Below, piece by piece: positions 12,457 to 21,637 of a stretch of DNA of 64,000 nt. This DNA is from Candidatus Polarisedimenticolaceae bacterium (GTDB taxonomy: Bacteria > Pseudomonadota > Gammaproteobacteria > Chromatiales > Chromatiaceae). Below the pieces are notes generated by a model, which did not search any database, was not told where the DNA came from, and worked only from the letters and a program-made list of their open reading frames with translations. The position numbers and the translations under genes are program-made. Location: positions 1 to 64,000 of the forward strand of contig JAKISI010000007.1 in the NCBI GenBank assembly GCA_021648685.1, read 5' to 3'. Position 1 is the first letter of the stretch. The number at the start of each line of letters is the position of its first letter.

Positions 12457-13386
12457 TTATGATGCAAAGGCCTTGCTATCCTCCACGAAGGATCTCATCC
12501 CCTCATCGGTGAGCGGATGGTCAGCCACGCCCATCAGGAGTGGGGCGGGGATGGTTAGAATATCGGCGCCGCAGAGCAAACACTCTGGAATCTGCACCCC
12601 GTTGCGGAATGATGCGGCCAGCACCTCTGTCGTAACATCATAGTTTGCAAAGATGACAGCGATTTCGTGGATCAGCCGGACACCGGCGTCCATGGGTGCA
12701 CCCGAAGTGGCAACGTAGGAGGTGTTATCTGTTCTGCTGTTCTCTTTTCCCCCTTTGTGATCCTCCAGATAGTAGAGCGCATTGCCAACAGGCATCTCAA
12801 CCCTGTCGTGTTTGTACATATAGTCGGCCAGCCGGCCAAGAAATGGGGAGACATAAGAGGCACCGGCCTGTGCTGCAAACAGCGCCTGGGTACTATTGAA
12901 GATCAGCGTGGCATTGGTTTGAACATCACGTTTCCAGAGCGCATGCAGCACTTTCAGGCCTGTGTGCCTGTCCAGTCTGGAGTCTACCGCCCCATACCCG
13001 CCTACAGGCACCTTGATGACAACATTATCACCATAGGCGGCCAGCTCCTCGGCCTGGCTGATCATCTTCTCCGCCTGCAGCTCTGTAAGCTCCAGGGAGA
13101 CAGGGTAGGGTGCCATCAGTGTGACAATCTCCTGCATCATCTCTTTGGCCATCTGCCAGGAGGTCGCTCCTGCCCGTTTCATCAGTGTTGGGTTGGTGGT
13201 GACACCATTGATAATGCCGGCCTCCCGGAGCGGGTGGATCTCCTCAATGGTTCCGGTATCGGCAAATATTTTGGGTGCCTTGGCCGCAGGGTGGTTGAGG
13301 GACTTGCCCTTGTCAGTCAGGTTATTGATTGGCATGGATTGCCTGCGTGCTCCAATATGAGCTGGAATCTGGTCTGGTTTTAGCAT
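12457..13386 (-). CDS. Transaldolase-family enzyme
   Basis: This is a 309-residue aldolase barrel of the transaldolase / fructose-6-phosphate aldolase superfamily. It shows GVTTNPTL at 61-68 and the Schiff-base lysine K125 in NVVIKVP, then NATLIFNSTQALFAAQAGASYVSPF split over later strands. It differs from short FSA/TalC enzymes (about 220 residues) by an N-terminal extension of about 38 residues and an insertion near residues 205-225 (LEDHKGGKENSRTD). A transaldolase role in the pentose phosphate pathway is the best guess; FSA-like activity cannot be excluded. Confidence 0.85.
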   Translation of the reverse strand: MLKPDQIPAHIGARRQSMPINNLTDKGKSLNHPAAKAPKIFADTGTIEEIHPLREAGIINGVTTNPTLMKRAGATSWQMAKEMMQEIVTLMAPYPVSLELTELQAEKMISQAEELAAYGDNVVIKVPVGGYGAVDSRLDRHTGLKVLHALWKRDVQTNATLIFNSTQALFAAQAGASYVSPFLGRLADYMYKHDRVEMPVGNALYYLEDHKGGKENSRTDNTSYVATSGAPMDAGVRLIHEIAVIFANYDVTTEVLAASFRNGVQIPECLLCGADILTIPAPLLMGVADHPLTDEGMRSFVEDSKAFAS

Positions 13387-13424
13387 GTGCTTGTCTCTTT
13401 TGTCTGGTGTTGGCTTGGTATTAT

Positions 13425-13439
13425 CACCTTAACAAGGTG
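13425..13439. other. Small perfect hairpin upstream of the transaldolase gene
   Basis: CACCTT/AAGGTG with a three-base loop lies 39 bp before the transaldolase start and just outside the inverted-repeat element. It may be an operator or part of the leader. No T-run follows on either strand, so it is not a good terminator. Confidence 0.35.
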
Positions 13440-13441
13440 TG

Positions 13442-13553
13442 AGGAGGCTGTCCGAGAATGGGTTAAGTTGTGATTTATCAAATATTAACCTCTTGTAATT
13501 CAATGAGTTAAAAGTTTTAATGCGTAAAAAACCAAGTTCCCGGACAGCCTCCT
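13442..13553. mobile_element. MITE-like element with 13-bp terminal inverted repeats
   Basis: A 112-bp AT-rich stretch is bounded by perfect 13-bp inverted repeats AGGAGGCTGTCCG (13442-13454) and CGGACAGCCTCCT (13541-13553); three of the next four bases also match. It encodes nothing. The ends look like those of a DDE-transposase insertion sequence reduced to its termini. No clear target duplication is visible. The right end reaches into the stop codon of maf, so the element may have reset the end of that gene. Confidence 0.55.
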
Positions 13554-14142
13554 AGGGAATCTGAATGCCCTCATTACCAAGCATGCGAACCAGTTGGATA
13601 AGTGGCAGGCCAATCAGGCTGTTTGGGTCATCACCCTCCAGCCGTTCAAAAAGGGATATGCCCAGCCCCTCTGATTTAAAGCTCCCAGCGCAGCTATAGG
13701 GTTTCTCCTGGTCGATGTATCGCTCGATCTGATGCCGTTCCAGGCTGCGGAAATGGACGCGAAAGGTTTCACACCTAACCTGCTTTCGGCCGCTGAAGCT
13801 GTTGAGCAGGCAGAGGCCCGTGTAAAAAGTGACGCATCTTCCAGAGGCAGTCAATAGTTGATCAATGGCGTTCTCTCTGTTGCCTGGCTTCCCTAAAATC
13901 TGCTGATCAATGGATGCAACCTGATCGGAGCCGATAATCAATGCATTTGGGTGGTGGATGCTTACAGCTATGGATTTCTCAAAAGCCAATCGGGATACCA
14001 GCTCAACAGACGATTCATTTGGAAGTGCTTGCTCATCAATATCAGGCGCAGCTGTAGAGAAGTCTATGCATAGCTTTTTCAGTAAGTTGCGCCTGAAAGG
14101 TGATGTTGATCCTAGTATTATTGGGGGGGGGGATGCGTCCAT
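13552..14142 (-). CDS. Maf-family nucleotide pyrophosphatase (YceF type)
   Basis: Maf proteins hydrolyse non-canonical nucleoside triphosphates to monophosphates; the YceF branch prefers m7GTP. The 196 residues begin with ILGSTSPFRRNLL, followed by FEKSIAV, SDQVASIDQQILGKP and EGLGISLFE, in family order. The SDQ motif favours the YceF branch over the dTTP branch. In many relatives a maf gene neighbours yceD-rpmF; here the oad genes lie between. A run of ten C lies at codons 4-7, so the reading frame depends on tract length. Confidence 0.88.
   Translation of the reverse strand: MDASPPPIILGSTSPFRRNLLKKLCIDFSTAAPDIDEQALPNESSVELVSRLAFEKSIAVSIHHPNALIIGSDQVASIDQQILGKPGNRENAIDQLLTASGRCVTFYTGLCLLNSFSGRKQVRCETFRVHFRSLERHQIERYIDQEKPYSCAGSFKSEGLGISLFERLEGDDPNSLIGLPLIQLVRMLGNEGIQIP
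14122..14131 (-). repeat. C10 homopolymer at the start of maf
   Basis: Ten consecutive C on the coding strand (G on the plus strand, about 14122-14132) encode part of DASPPP, 4 codons into the maf frame. Gain or loss of one base would frameshift the gene almost at once. Two more monotone tracts lie close by: G6 at 14196-14201 and C7 at 14299-14305. Confidence 0.8.
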
Positions 14143-14195
14143 CTTCTCTTCTAAATGCTCATTATCTATCAGTTGAAATCAAGAAATGGATTATA

Positions 14196-14305
14196 GGGGG
14201 GTTTGGCAAATAGACAAAATCAGCATGAGCCGGCTATTTGCTAAAACTGTAAAATTTGTCTAAACAACAATTCCAACCAAAACAATAAGATAGTAAAGCC
14301 CCCCC
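14196..14305. repeat. Inverted-repeat-rich intergenic segment between maf and oadG
   Basis: The segment is bounded by GGGGGGTTT (14196-14204) and AAAGCCCCCCC (14296-14305), an imperfect inverted pair. Inside are two perfect 8-bp pairs: GCAAATAG (14206-14213) with CTATTTGC (14234-14241), and TAGACAAA (14211-14218) with TTTGTCTA (14255-14262). It could be a second decayed miniature element or a structured leader. No coding frame is present. Confidence 0.4.
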
Positions 14306-14316
14306 ATTTTTGTGGC

Positions 14317-14345
14317 TTGACAAACAAAGTACATTCCCATAGAAA
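14317..14345 (+). promoter_or_regulatory. Sigma-70 promoter of the oad operon
   Basis: A perfect -35 TTGACA (14317-14322) is followed after 17 bp by -10 TAGAAA (14340-14345). Transcription would start near 14352, about 55 bases before oadG. Confidence 0.7.
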
Positions 14346-14348
14346 AGG

Positions 14349-14384
14349 CAGCCCGTGACAGAGTCCGTTGTTTTTAGCGGGCTG
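14349..14384 (+). promoter_or_regulatory. Stem in the oad leader
   Basis: CAGCCCG (14349-14355) can pair with CGGGCTG (14378-14384) around a 22-base loop. It lies at the very start of the predicted oad mRNA, 23 bases before the oadG ATG and next to its GAGGAGA ribosome site (14394-14400). It may stabilise the mRNA or tune translation; no known riboswitch is recognised. Confidence 0.35.
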
Positions 14385-14407
14385 AAGTGATTTGAGGAGA
14401 ACAAGAT

Positions 14408-14644
14408 ATGCCCTTTTCAGAGCTGATGATGACCGGCATACAACTCATGCTTATTGGCATGGGTATTGTATTTACCTTTCTGATGATTTTAGTTGCAACC
14501 ATGAAGGGAATGTCGCGTCTAGCCATATCGCTCGAGGGTGAGCTGCCTGCTGCTGATGCCGCAGTAAAGGCGCCAGGCAAGCGTGATGAGGTGCTGATCT
14601 CCGTCATCAGCGCCGCCATCAGACGTTACCGCGATACCCGCTGA
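14408..14644 (+). CDS. oadG: Oxaloacetate decarboxylase Na+ pump, gamma subunit
   Basis: This is a 78-residue small membrane subunit. One membrane helix near the N-terminus (about residues 11-32, ending [12 protein letters not shown]) is followed by a short soluble tail. OadG anchors and assembles the alpha and beta subunits; the N-terminal membrane segment plus its position in front of oadA and oadB support the call. A strong GAGGAGA ribosome site precedes ATG 14408. Confidence 0.88.
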   Translation: MPFSELMMTGIQLMLIGMGIVFTFLMILVATMKGMSRLAISLEGELPAADAAVKAPGKRDEVLISVISAAIRRYRDTR

Positions 14645-14687
14645 TCTCCTCTCACATCCAGTTTCTTATTTCAATAGCGATCCCCAC

Positions 14688-16484
14688 ATGACAGAGAATA
14701 AACTTGGAATTACCGAGGTCGTACTGCGCGACGCCCACCAATCCCTGTTTGCAACCCGCATGCGTGTTGAAGATATGCTGCCGATTGCCGCCAAGCTGGA
14801 TCAAGTTGGCTACTGGTCACTGGAGACCTGGGGCGGAGCCACATTTGATGCCTGTATCCGCTATCTGGGAGAGGATCCATGGGAGCGCCTGCGCCTGCTA
14901 AAAGCGGCGATGCCCAAGACACGTCACCAGATGCTGCTGCGTGGACAGAATATGCTGGGTTACCGGCACTATGCCGATGATGTGGTCGAGGCCTTTGTGA
15001 CGCGAGCGGCTGAGACAGGTATTGACGTATTCCGCATCTTTGATGCGATGAATGACCTGCGCAACCTGGAGACGGCAGTGAAGGCCACACTGAAAGCGGG
15101 TAAGCATGCGCAGGGTACCATCTCCTACACCATAAGCCCGGTACACAATATGGAGACCTGGGTCGATCTGGGGAAGGGGTTTGAGGATATGGGCTGCCAC
15201 TCCATCTGTATCAAGGATATGGCCGGTCTGATTAGCCCCAGTGTGGCAGGCGAACTGGTCGGGCGTCTGAAAGAGGCGGTCAATATCCCCATCGCCCTGC
15301 ACAGCCACGCCACTACGGGCATGAGTATCGCCTCCTGCCTGAAGGCTGCCGAGGCGGGGGTCGACTACCTTGATGGCGCGATCTCCTCCATGAGCATGAC
15401 CTATGGGCACACACCGACAGAGACCCTGGTTTCTATGTTCAAGGGGACGGAGCGGGATACCGGTCTGGATATTCTCCTGCTGGAGGAGATTGCCGCCTAT
15501 TTCCGCGAAGTGCGCAAGAAGTATGCCAGCTTTGAGGGCAGCCTGAAGGGCATTGACTCTCGTATTCTGGTAGCTCAAGTGCCCGGTGGCATGCTGACCA
15601 ATATGGAGAGTCAGCTGCGTGAGCAGGGTGCTGCAGACAAGCTGGATGCGGTATTGGAAGAGATTCCGAAGGTGCGTAAGGATCTGGGCTATATCCCATT
15701 AGTGACACCAACCTCTCAGATTGTGGGCACCCAGTCCGTACTGAATGTATTGACGGGTGAGCGTTACAAGAGCATTACCAAAGAGACCCGAGGCATCTTG
15801 CGTGGTGAATATGGTGCGGCACCAGCGCCAATGAACCCTGAGGTTCAGGCTATGGTGCTGGAGGATGGCGAGGAGCCCATCACCTGCCGCCCTGGCGATC
15901 TGCTACAGCCTGAAATGCAGAGATTGCAGGATGAGCTGATCAAGATTGCAGATGAGAAAGGGATCAAGCTGGCGGATAACGTAGTTGATGATGTGCTCAC
16001 TTATGCCCAGTTCCCTCAGATTGGGCTTAAGTTTCTGGAAAATCGTGGCAACCCGGATGCCTTCGAGCCTGCCCCTGTAGCAGACGCCACTCCGGCAGCT
16101 GCACCTGCATCAGCATCAGCATCAGCAGCTGAGCAGGAGAACTACCACGTGGTTGTTAATGGCCAGGGTTACGATGTCTCTGTGGCGCCAGGTGGTGCGG
16201 TTCAAAATGTTCAGGCCGCGGTGCCCATACCTGTTGCGGCGGCACCAGCCCCCGTGGCCACTGCCGGGACAGGGGAGCCAATCACATCCCCTCTGGCCGG
16301 AAACATCTGGAAGATTCAGGTGAGTGAAGGGCAGGCCGTTGAGTCGGGCGAAATAGTGATTATTCTTGAGGCGATGAAGATGGAGACCGAGGTTCGAGCC
16401 TCTACTGCGGGCACCGTGTCGGCTATCTGCATAAAAGAGGGCGACGCCGTTAAGGTTGGCGACACCTTGATCGAGCTGGCGTAA
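14688..16484 (+). CDS. oadA: Oxaloacetate decarboxylase alpha subunit, biotinylated
   Basis: OadA transfers the carboxyl group of oxaloacetate to biotin. The 598-residue protein has an N-terminal carboxyltransferase barrel ([15 protein letters not shown], metal-binding HSHATTGM at the later strand), a conserved middle domain, an Ala/Pro/Ser linker (about residues 463-540) and a C-terminal biotinyl domain with biotin lysine K564 in EAMKMET. The substrate is oxaloacetate rather than pyruvate, as judged by the adjacent oadB and oadG. Confidence 0.95.
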   Translation: MTENKLGITEVVLRDAHQSLFATRMRVEDMLPIAAKLDQVGYWSLETWGGATFDACIRYLGEDPWERLRLLKAAMPKTRHQMLLRGQNMLGYRHYADDVVEAFVTRAAETGIDVFRIFDAMNDLRNLETAVKATLKAGKHAQGTISYTISPVHNMETWVDLGKGFEDMGCHSICIKDMAGLISPSVAGELVGRLKEAVNIPIALHSHATTGMSIASCLKAAEAGVDYLDGAISSMSMTYGHTPTETLVSMFKGTERDTGLDILLLEEIAAYFREVRKKYASFEGSLKGIDSRILVAQVPGGMLTNMESQLREQGAADKLDAVLEEIPKVRKDLGYIPLVTPTSQIVGTQSVLNVLTGERYKSITKETRGILRGEYGAAPAPMNPEVQAMVLEDGEEPITCRPGDLLQPEMQRLQDELIKIADEKGIKLADNVVDDVLTYAQFPQIGLKFLENRGNPDAFEPAPVADATPAAAPASASASAAEQENYHVVVNGQGYDVSVAPGGAVQNVQAAVPIPVAAAPAPVATAGTGEPITSPLAGNIWKIQVSEGQAVESGEIVIILEAMKMETEVRASTAGTVSAICIKEGDAVKVGDTLIELA

Positions 16485-16489
16485 CCACA

Positions 16490-17788
16490 ATGGATATTGG
16501 ATTTACATCACTCTGGCAATCCACCGGGCTTGCCAATTTCACCGGCGGCCAGCTCATTATGATGCTGGTGGGCTGCCTGCTTATCTATCTGGCGATTGCC
16601 AAAAAATTTGAACCCTTGCTGTTACTGCCGATTGGCTTTGGTGCTGTTCTGGCCAATATCCCAGGGGCAGGTATGGCGGAGAGCGCAGTAGATCAGTTGC
16701 TGAATTCAGGTAACCCTGAACACCTGGCCATGCTGGCAGAGTCACTGGGTGTACCGATTGATCAGGTAGCCTCAGCGTGGAAGAGTGCAGCAGGACAGCT
16801 GCATGCCGCAGGTAACTGGCTTGCGAGTGACCTTGGCTATGAGCCAGGTATGCTCTATCGTTTCTATAGCGCCTCTATAGCGACCGGTATTGCACCACTG
16901 TTGATCTTTATGGGTGTCGGGGCACTGACTGACTTTTCAGCATTGATTGCCCGGCCATCAACCCTGCTGCTCGGTGCTGCTGCGCAGTTTGGCATCTTTT
17001 TCACGCTGTTGGGTGCCTTGGCGCTCAACCTCGTTCCCGGCTTTGACTTTTCGCTGGCAGATGCCTCTGCGATTGCAATCATTGGCGGCGCAGATGGTCC
17101 AACGGCTATATTTTTGGCATCACGCCTGGCTCCGGAGCTCTTGGGTGCCATTGCTGTGGCGGCCTATTCATACATGGCTCTGGTGCCGATCATCCAGCCG
17201 CCCATTATGCGTCTTTTGACCACTGAGAAAGAGCGTAGTGTAGTGATGCAGCAGTTGCGTCCAGTTAGCAAACTGGAAAGAATCCTCTTTCCTTTCTCGG
17301 TGCTGCTGCTCTGTGTCTTGTTTCTGCCATCCGCCGCACCGCTGATCGGCATGCTGATGTTTGGCAATCTACTACGCGAATCCGGCGTGGTGGAGCGGCT
17401 GAGCAGTGCAGCGCAAAATGAGATCATCAATATCGTCACCATATTTTTAGGGCTGTCGGTGGGTTCTCAGCTATCCGCAGAGCGGTTTCTGTCAATAGAG
17501 ACGCTAGGCATCCTGGTGCTGGGCGCTGTTGCCTTCAGCGTGGGGACGGCTGCCGGACTCTTTATGGGCAAGGCCATGCACAAATACAGTGGTGGCAAGA
17601 TCAATCCGTTGATTGGGGCGGCCGGTGTCTCTGCGGTGCCAATGGCTGCCCGTGTGGTCAATAAAGTGGGGCTGGAGAGTAACCACCATAATTTTCTGCT
17701 GATGCATGCGATGGGGCCCAATGTGGCAGGGGTTATTGGCTCCGCAGTGGCAGCCGGTGTGCTGCTGGCTGTAGTGGGCGGGCAGTAA
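16490..17788 (+). CDS. oadB: Oxaloacetate decarboxylase Na+ pump, beta subunit
   Basis: OadB is the membrane subunit that decarboxylates carboxybiotin and exports Na+. The 432 residues have about nine or more hydrophobic segments and the hallmark [11 protein letters not shown] motif around residue 200, which holds the key aspartate. It starts 5 bp after oadA. Together the three genes give a Na+-motive oxaloacetate decarboxylase, which links the C4 acid pool to the membrane Na+ gradient. Confidence 0.95.
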   Translation: MDIGFTSLWQSTGLANFTGGQLIMMLVGCLLIYLAIAKKFEPLLLLPIGFGAVLANIPGAGMAESAVDQLLNSGNPEHLAMLAESLGVPIDQVASAWKSAAGQLHAAGNWLASDLGYEPGMLYRFYSASIATGIAPLLIFMGVGALTDFSALIARPSTLLLGAAAQFGIFFTLLGALALNLVPGFDFSLADASAIAIIGGADGPTAIFLASRLAPELLGAIAVAAYSYMALVPIIQPPIMRLLTTEKERSVVMQQLRPVSKLERILFPFSVLLLCVLFLPSAAPLIGMLMFGNLLRESGVVERLSSAAQNEIINIVTIFLGLSVGSQLSAERFLSIETLGILVLGAVAFSVGTAAGLFMGKAMHKYSGGKINPLIGAAGVSAVPMAARVVNKVGLESNHHNFLLMHAMGPNVAGVIGSAVAAGVLLAVVGGQ

Positions 17789-17835
17789 AGCCTGCTGAGC
17801 TGCCCAAGCTAACTCCGCGAATCTGCTAGAATTTT

Positions 17836-17864
17836 TTGACACTTTTGTCGTTGCGTACTATCAT
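17836..17864 (+). promoter_or_regulatory. Strong sigma-70 promoter of yceD-rpmF
   Basis: TTGACA (17836-17841), 17-bp spacer, TATCAT (17859-17864). The predicted start of transcription, about 17871, lies only a few bases before the yceD ATG at 17874. Confidence 0.8.
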
Positions 17865-17873
17865 CCCGCGATT

Positions 17874-18398
17874 ATGCCATCACGTCTGCCTGATTTTGTA
17901 GATCCGTGGCGTATGGCAGATCTGGAAAAGGTTTTTTCCGGATGCGTTGCTATTGTGGATCTTCCCCGTTTGGCAGAGATGGTTTGTGATGCGGATGGCG
18001 GGGTTGAGCTGCGGTTGATGTTCAATAGAGAGGGCGGGAAGCGCGCCTCTATTACAGGCTTTGTGAAAGCAAACCTGACCTTGGAGTGTCAACGCTGTCT
18101 CTCGCCAATGGCGGCTTTGGTTGAATCTCAACTGAACATTGCACTGGTTGGCAGTGCAGAAGAGGCGGAATGCCTGCCAGAGCACTATGATCCACTGCTC
18201 CTTGATGAGCCGCGTATCCGGCTGCTGGATATTGTAGAGGATGAGCTGTTGTTGTCACTGCCGCAGGTTCCTCGGCACAAAGAGGGTGAATGCTGCGCTG
18301 CTGCAGGTTGGGAAGCGGCACAGCCAGCGGCCGATTTCAAAGAGTCAGATAATCGCCCCAATCCATTTGCTGTTTTATCTGAGCTGAAGCAGAAGTAG
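17874..18398 (+). CDS. yceD: YceD / DUF177 protein
   Basis: The 174-residue YceD protein has the LECQRC signature near residue 66, a typical acidic mid-region ([27 protein letters not shown]) broken by family-specific loops, and the C-terminal [12 protein letters not shown]. Family members lie before rpmF and are linked to large ribosomal subunit RNA accumulation. The N-terminus [11 protein letters not shown] aligns with that of E. coli YceD, so ATG 17874 is the natural start even though it leaves almost no 5' leader. Confidence 0.92.
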   Translation: MPSRLPDFVDPWRMADLEKVFSGCVAIVDLPRLAEMVCDADGGVELRLMFNREGGKRASITGFVKANLTLECQRCLSPMAALVESQLNIALVGSAEEAECLPEHYDPLLLDEPRIRLLDIVEDELLLSLPQVPRHKEGECCAAAGWEAAQPAADFKESDNRPNPFAVLSELKQK

Positions 18399-18433
18399 AT
18401 TTTTTATATCTTACATTTTTAGGAGTTAGTACC

Positions 18434-18625
18434 ATGGCTGTTCAAAAAAGTAGAAAGACCCCGTCAAGGCGCGGTATGCGCCGTTCACATGACGCGCTTA
18501 CAGCTGAGACCCTGTCCGTAGACCCCACCTCTGGTGAGACCCATTTGCGTCATCATGTTACTGCCGATGGTTTCTATCGCGGCCGTAAGGTAGTGGAAGG
18601 AAAAGGCGAAGGCGAAGGCGAATAA
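18434..18625 (+). CDS. rpmF: 50S ribosomal protein L32
   Basis: The 63-residue protein begins with the L32 sequence [20 protein letters not shown]. The later cysteines found in zinc-type L32 are absent, as is usual in gammaproteobacteria. The C-terminal KGEGEGE tail, an acidic GE repeat, is a little longer than in E. coli. A good AGGAGT ribosome site precedes ATG 18434. It lies between yceD and plsX in the standard order. Confidence 0.96.
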   Translation: MAVQKSRKTPSRRGMRRSHDALTAETLSVDPTSGETHLRHHVTADGFYRGRKVVEGKGEGEGE

Positions 18626-18703
18626 TTTTACTCTGTGCGCAGACCCATTTTGAATCCATACCGGTTGCTGCCTTGTTACTGTTACCACAGGGGCTTTTTG
18701 TAG

Positions 18704-19726
18704 ATGACAGAACGGATAACCATCTCGCTTGATGCCATGGGTGGTGATTTTGGTGCGGAGGTTGTTGTTCCTGCTGCATTGAATTTCCTCAAGCATGATC
18801 CTGATCTGAACCTTATCCTCGTTGGCCGTGAAGAGGTGATCAAGCAGCACCTGAAGGGTGATGATGCGGGTGGTCGCCTGCGCATTCAGCACGCCTCGGA
18901 AGAGGTTGCAATGGATGAGCCTCCCTCCAAGGTGCTACGCACCAAAAAAGACTCCTCCATGCGCGTGGCCATTAATCTGGTTAAAGATGGGACAGCCGAT
19001 GCCTGTGTGAGTGCGGGCAATACCGGTGCGCTCATGGCCACCGCGCGCTTTGTGCTCAAAATGCTGCCCTATGTGGACAGACCGGCGATTATCGCTTCCG
19101 TACCGTCCATTGCCGGCCACACCTGGATGCTGGATCTGGGAGCCAATGTTGATTGCAACGCAGATCATCTGTTTCAGTTTGCGGTAATGGGAAGCGAGCT
19201 GGTCTCTGCGGTGGATGATATTGAGGCTCCTCGCGTGGCGCTGCTCAATATTGGTCATGAAGAGATCAAGGGCAACGAGCAGGTAAAGGTGGCGCACGAG
19301 AAGCTGGAAAAGAGCTCCTTGAACTACATTGGGTATATCGAAGGAGACGCCGTCTACAAAGAGGGTGCCGACGTGGTGGTCACCGATGGCTTTGTAGGCA
19401 ATGTCTCTTTAAAGAGTTGTGAAGGCGTCGCCACCATGATCACCCACTACCTGAAACGGGCCTTCAACCGGAACCCTCTTACAAAAATGGTGGGGTTTAT
19501 CACCCTGCCGATTCTTAAAAACTTCCGCCATTTCATAGACCCGCGCCGCTACAATGGGGCAAGCCTGATTGGGCTGCGAGGTATTGTGGTCAAGAGCCAC
19601 GGTGGTGCGGATCAATTAGCCTTTGAAAATGCCATCCGATTTGCCAAAAAGGAGGTTACCGGTGATGTCTCCCGCCGCATTGCCTCCCGGGTTGAAGAGC
19701 AGCTGAATAGAATGGCATCTAAGTGA
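18704..19726 (+). CDS. plsX: Phosphate acyltransferase PlsX
   Basis: PlsX makes acyl-phosphate from acyl-ACP, the first step of glycerolipid synthesis through PlsY. The 340-residue protein starts [15 protein letters not shown] and shows [21 protein letters not shown] and [14 protein letters not shown], all family signatures. Its stop overlaps the fabH GTG start by 4 bp. Confidence 0.97.
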   Translation: MTERITISLDAMGGDFGAEVVVPAALNFLKHDPDLNLILVGREEVIKQHLKGDDAGGRLRIQHASEEVAMDEPPSKVLRTKKDSSMRVAINLVKDGTADACVSAGNTGALMATARFVLKMLPYVDRPAIIASVPSIAGHTWMLDLGANVDCNADHLFQFAVMGSELVSAVDDIEAPRVALLNIGHEEIKGNEQVKVAHEKLEKSSLNYIGYIEGDAVYKEGADVVVTDGFVGNVSLKSCEGVATMITHYLKRAFNRNPLTKMVGFITLPILKNFRHFIDPRRYNGASLIGLRGIVVKSHGGADQLAFENAIRFAKKEVTGDVSRRIASRVEEQLNRMASK

Positions 19727-20691
19727 AATATACGCGTATAGCAGGTACGGGCGGCTTTCTTCCAGAGAAGGTGCTGACGAATCATGATCTGGAGGAGATG
19801 GTTGATACCTCGAATGAGTGGATTGTAGATCGCACCGGCATATGCAAGCGCCACATTGCAGCGGATGGCGAGACAACCTGCGATCTGGCCGAACAGGCTG
19901 CACGCCGTGCGATGAGTGCTGCAGGTAAAGAGGCGCATGATATTGACCTGGTCATCGTTGCAACCACGACACCGGATCAGATTTTCCCCAGCACAGCCTG
20001 CCTTTTGCAACAACGATTGGGTATTCATGGCTGTGCGGCATTTGATGTGCAAGCGGTTTGCACGGGGTTTGTCTATGCATTGGGTATTGCAGATAAATTT
20101 ATTAAAACCGGCAGTGCACGCTGCGCATTGATTGTAGGTGCGGAGACGCTCTCGCGTATAATCGACTGGAGTGATCGCGACACCTGCGTGCTCTTTGGTG
20201 ATGGCGCGGGTGCGGTAATCGTAGAGGCCAGCAGCGAACCTGGAATTATATCCAGTCACCTGCATGCGGATGGAAAATATGCAGGTCTGTTACAGGTGCC
20301 TGCGGGTATATCCAGTGGCTTGGCACAGCTTGCAGAGAGCGGCGCATTTGTAGAGATGCGCGGTAACGAAGTCTTTAAAATGGCGGTCACCACACTGGGT
20401 CGTATCGTGGATGAGACACTTGACCATAACGGGATGAATAAATCTGATATTGACTGGCTGATCCCGCATCAGGCAAACATCAGAATCATCAAGGCAACAG
20501 CGAGAAAACTGCGCATGCCTATGGATCATGTTGTGGTCACTGTAGACGAGCATGGCAATACATCTGCCGCGTCCGTCCCATTGGCGCTGGATAAGGCCAT
20601 ACGAGACGGCCGCATTAAACGCGGTGAAATCTTGCTGCTGGAGGCCTTTGGCGGGGGTTTCACCTGGGGTTCTGCGCTGCTGAAGTACTAA
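19723..20691 (+). CDS. fabH: 3-oxoacyl-ACP synthase III
   Basis: FabH starts fatty acid chains by condensing acetyl-CoA with malonyl-ACP. The 322 residues carry the Cys-His-Asn triad: C113 in [12 protein letters not shown], His in [10 protein letters not shown] and Asn in EHGNTSAAS. The start is GTG, overlapping the plsX stop, so translation is coupled. Confidence 0.97.
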   Translation: MKYTRIAGTGGFLPEKVLTNHDLEEMVDTSNEWIVDRTGICKRHIAADGETTCDLAEQAARRAMSAAGKEAHDIDLVIVATTTPDQIFPSTACLLQQRLGIHGCAAFDVQAVCTGFVYALGIADKFIKTGSARCALIVGAETLSRIIDWSDRDTCVLFGDGAGAVIVEASSEPGIISSHLHADGKYAGLLQVPAGISSGLAQLAESGAFVEMRGNEVFKMAVTTLGRIVDETLDHNGMNKSDIDWLIPHQANIRIIKATARKLRMPMDHVVVTVDEHGNTSAASVPLALDKAIRDGRIKRGEILLLEAFGGGFTWGSALLKY

Positions 20692-20695
20692 AAAC

Positions 20696-21637
20696 ATGAC
20701 TAAGAAATTTAACATTGTCTTTCCTGGGCAAGGCTCACAATCGGTCACGATGCTGGCAGATTTGGCCGGCGCCTTCCCCCTGGTCTCAGAGACCTTCCAG
20801 GAGGCATCAGATGCCCTTAGGCTTGACCTGTGGAAAATGGTGCAGCAAGGCCCGGCTGAAGCGCTGAACCTGACGCATAACACACAGCCAGCCATGCTGG
20901 CCGCAGGTATCTCGGTTTGGCGGGTATGGTGTGAGCAAGGTGGTTCACAGCCTGAACTCATGGCCGGACACAGCCTGGGAGAATACTCCGCACTGGTTGC
21001 AGCAGACTCCCTGGGATTTTCCGATGCGATAAAGCTGGTGGCAGAGCGCGGGCGCTTGATGCAAGAGGCTGTTCCAGAAGGCGAGGGTGCTATGGCAGCC
21101 ATTTTGGGGTTGGACGATGAGCGGGTGCGCGAATTATGCACGGAAGCAGCGGAGTCTGAAGTTGTAGAGGCCGTCAATTTCAACTCGCCTGGGCAGGTAG
21201 TAGTAGCCGGAAACCGGAGCGCAGTAGACCGCATGGTCGCGCTGGCCAAAGCAGGCGGCGCAAAACGCGCTGTGCCGCTGCCCGTTAGTGTCCCATCGCA
21301 TTGTGCCTTGATGAGGCCAGCGGCCGAGAGGTTGGCACGCTATCTGGAAGGGGTTGAGATCAAACCTCCTGCCATACCGATCATACATAATGTGACGGTG
21401 GGCGAAGCGACAACCCCGGATGAGATTCGAGGGTTGCTGGCACAACAACTGCATAGTCCGGTGCGTTGGGCTGAGACGATTCAGGCCATGGCCGATAATA
21501 AGGCTCAATATATCATTGAAGCCGGGCCGGGGCGTGTGCTTGCGGGTCTGTGCAAAAGAATAGATCGTACAGTGACAGGCCTGGCGCTGTTCGACCCCGC
21601 CAGCCTGGAAAAAGCCATGGAGACCATCAATGCTTGA
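20696..21637 (+). CDS. fabD: Malonyl-CoA:ACP transacylase
   Basis: FabD loads malonyl groups onto ACP. The 313-residue protein has VFPGQGSQSVTM at the start, the nucleophile serine in AGHSLGEYSAL and the histidine in VPSHCALM. It follows fabH after 4 bp and its end overlaps the fabG start by 8 bp. Confidence 0.97.
   Translation: MTKKFNIVFPGQGSQSVTMLADLAGAFPLVSETFQEASDALRLDLWKMVQQGPAEALNLTHNTQPAMLAAGISVWRVWCEQGGSQPELMAGHSLGEYSALVAADSLGFSDAIKLVAERGRLMQEAVPEGEGAMAAILGLDDERVRELCTEAAESEVVEAVNFNSPGQVVVAGNRSAVDRMVALAKAGGAKRAVPLPVSVPSHCALMRPAAERLARYLEGVEIKPPAIPIIHNVTVGEATTPDEIRGLLAQQLHSPVRWAETIQAMADNKAQYIIEAGPGRVLAGLCKRIDRTVTGLALFDPASLEKAMETINA

Noticed and set aside
20290-21249. Open frame of 319 codons on the minus strand
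   Set aside because: It spans antisense across fabH and fabD, both clearly intact.
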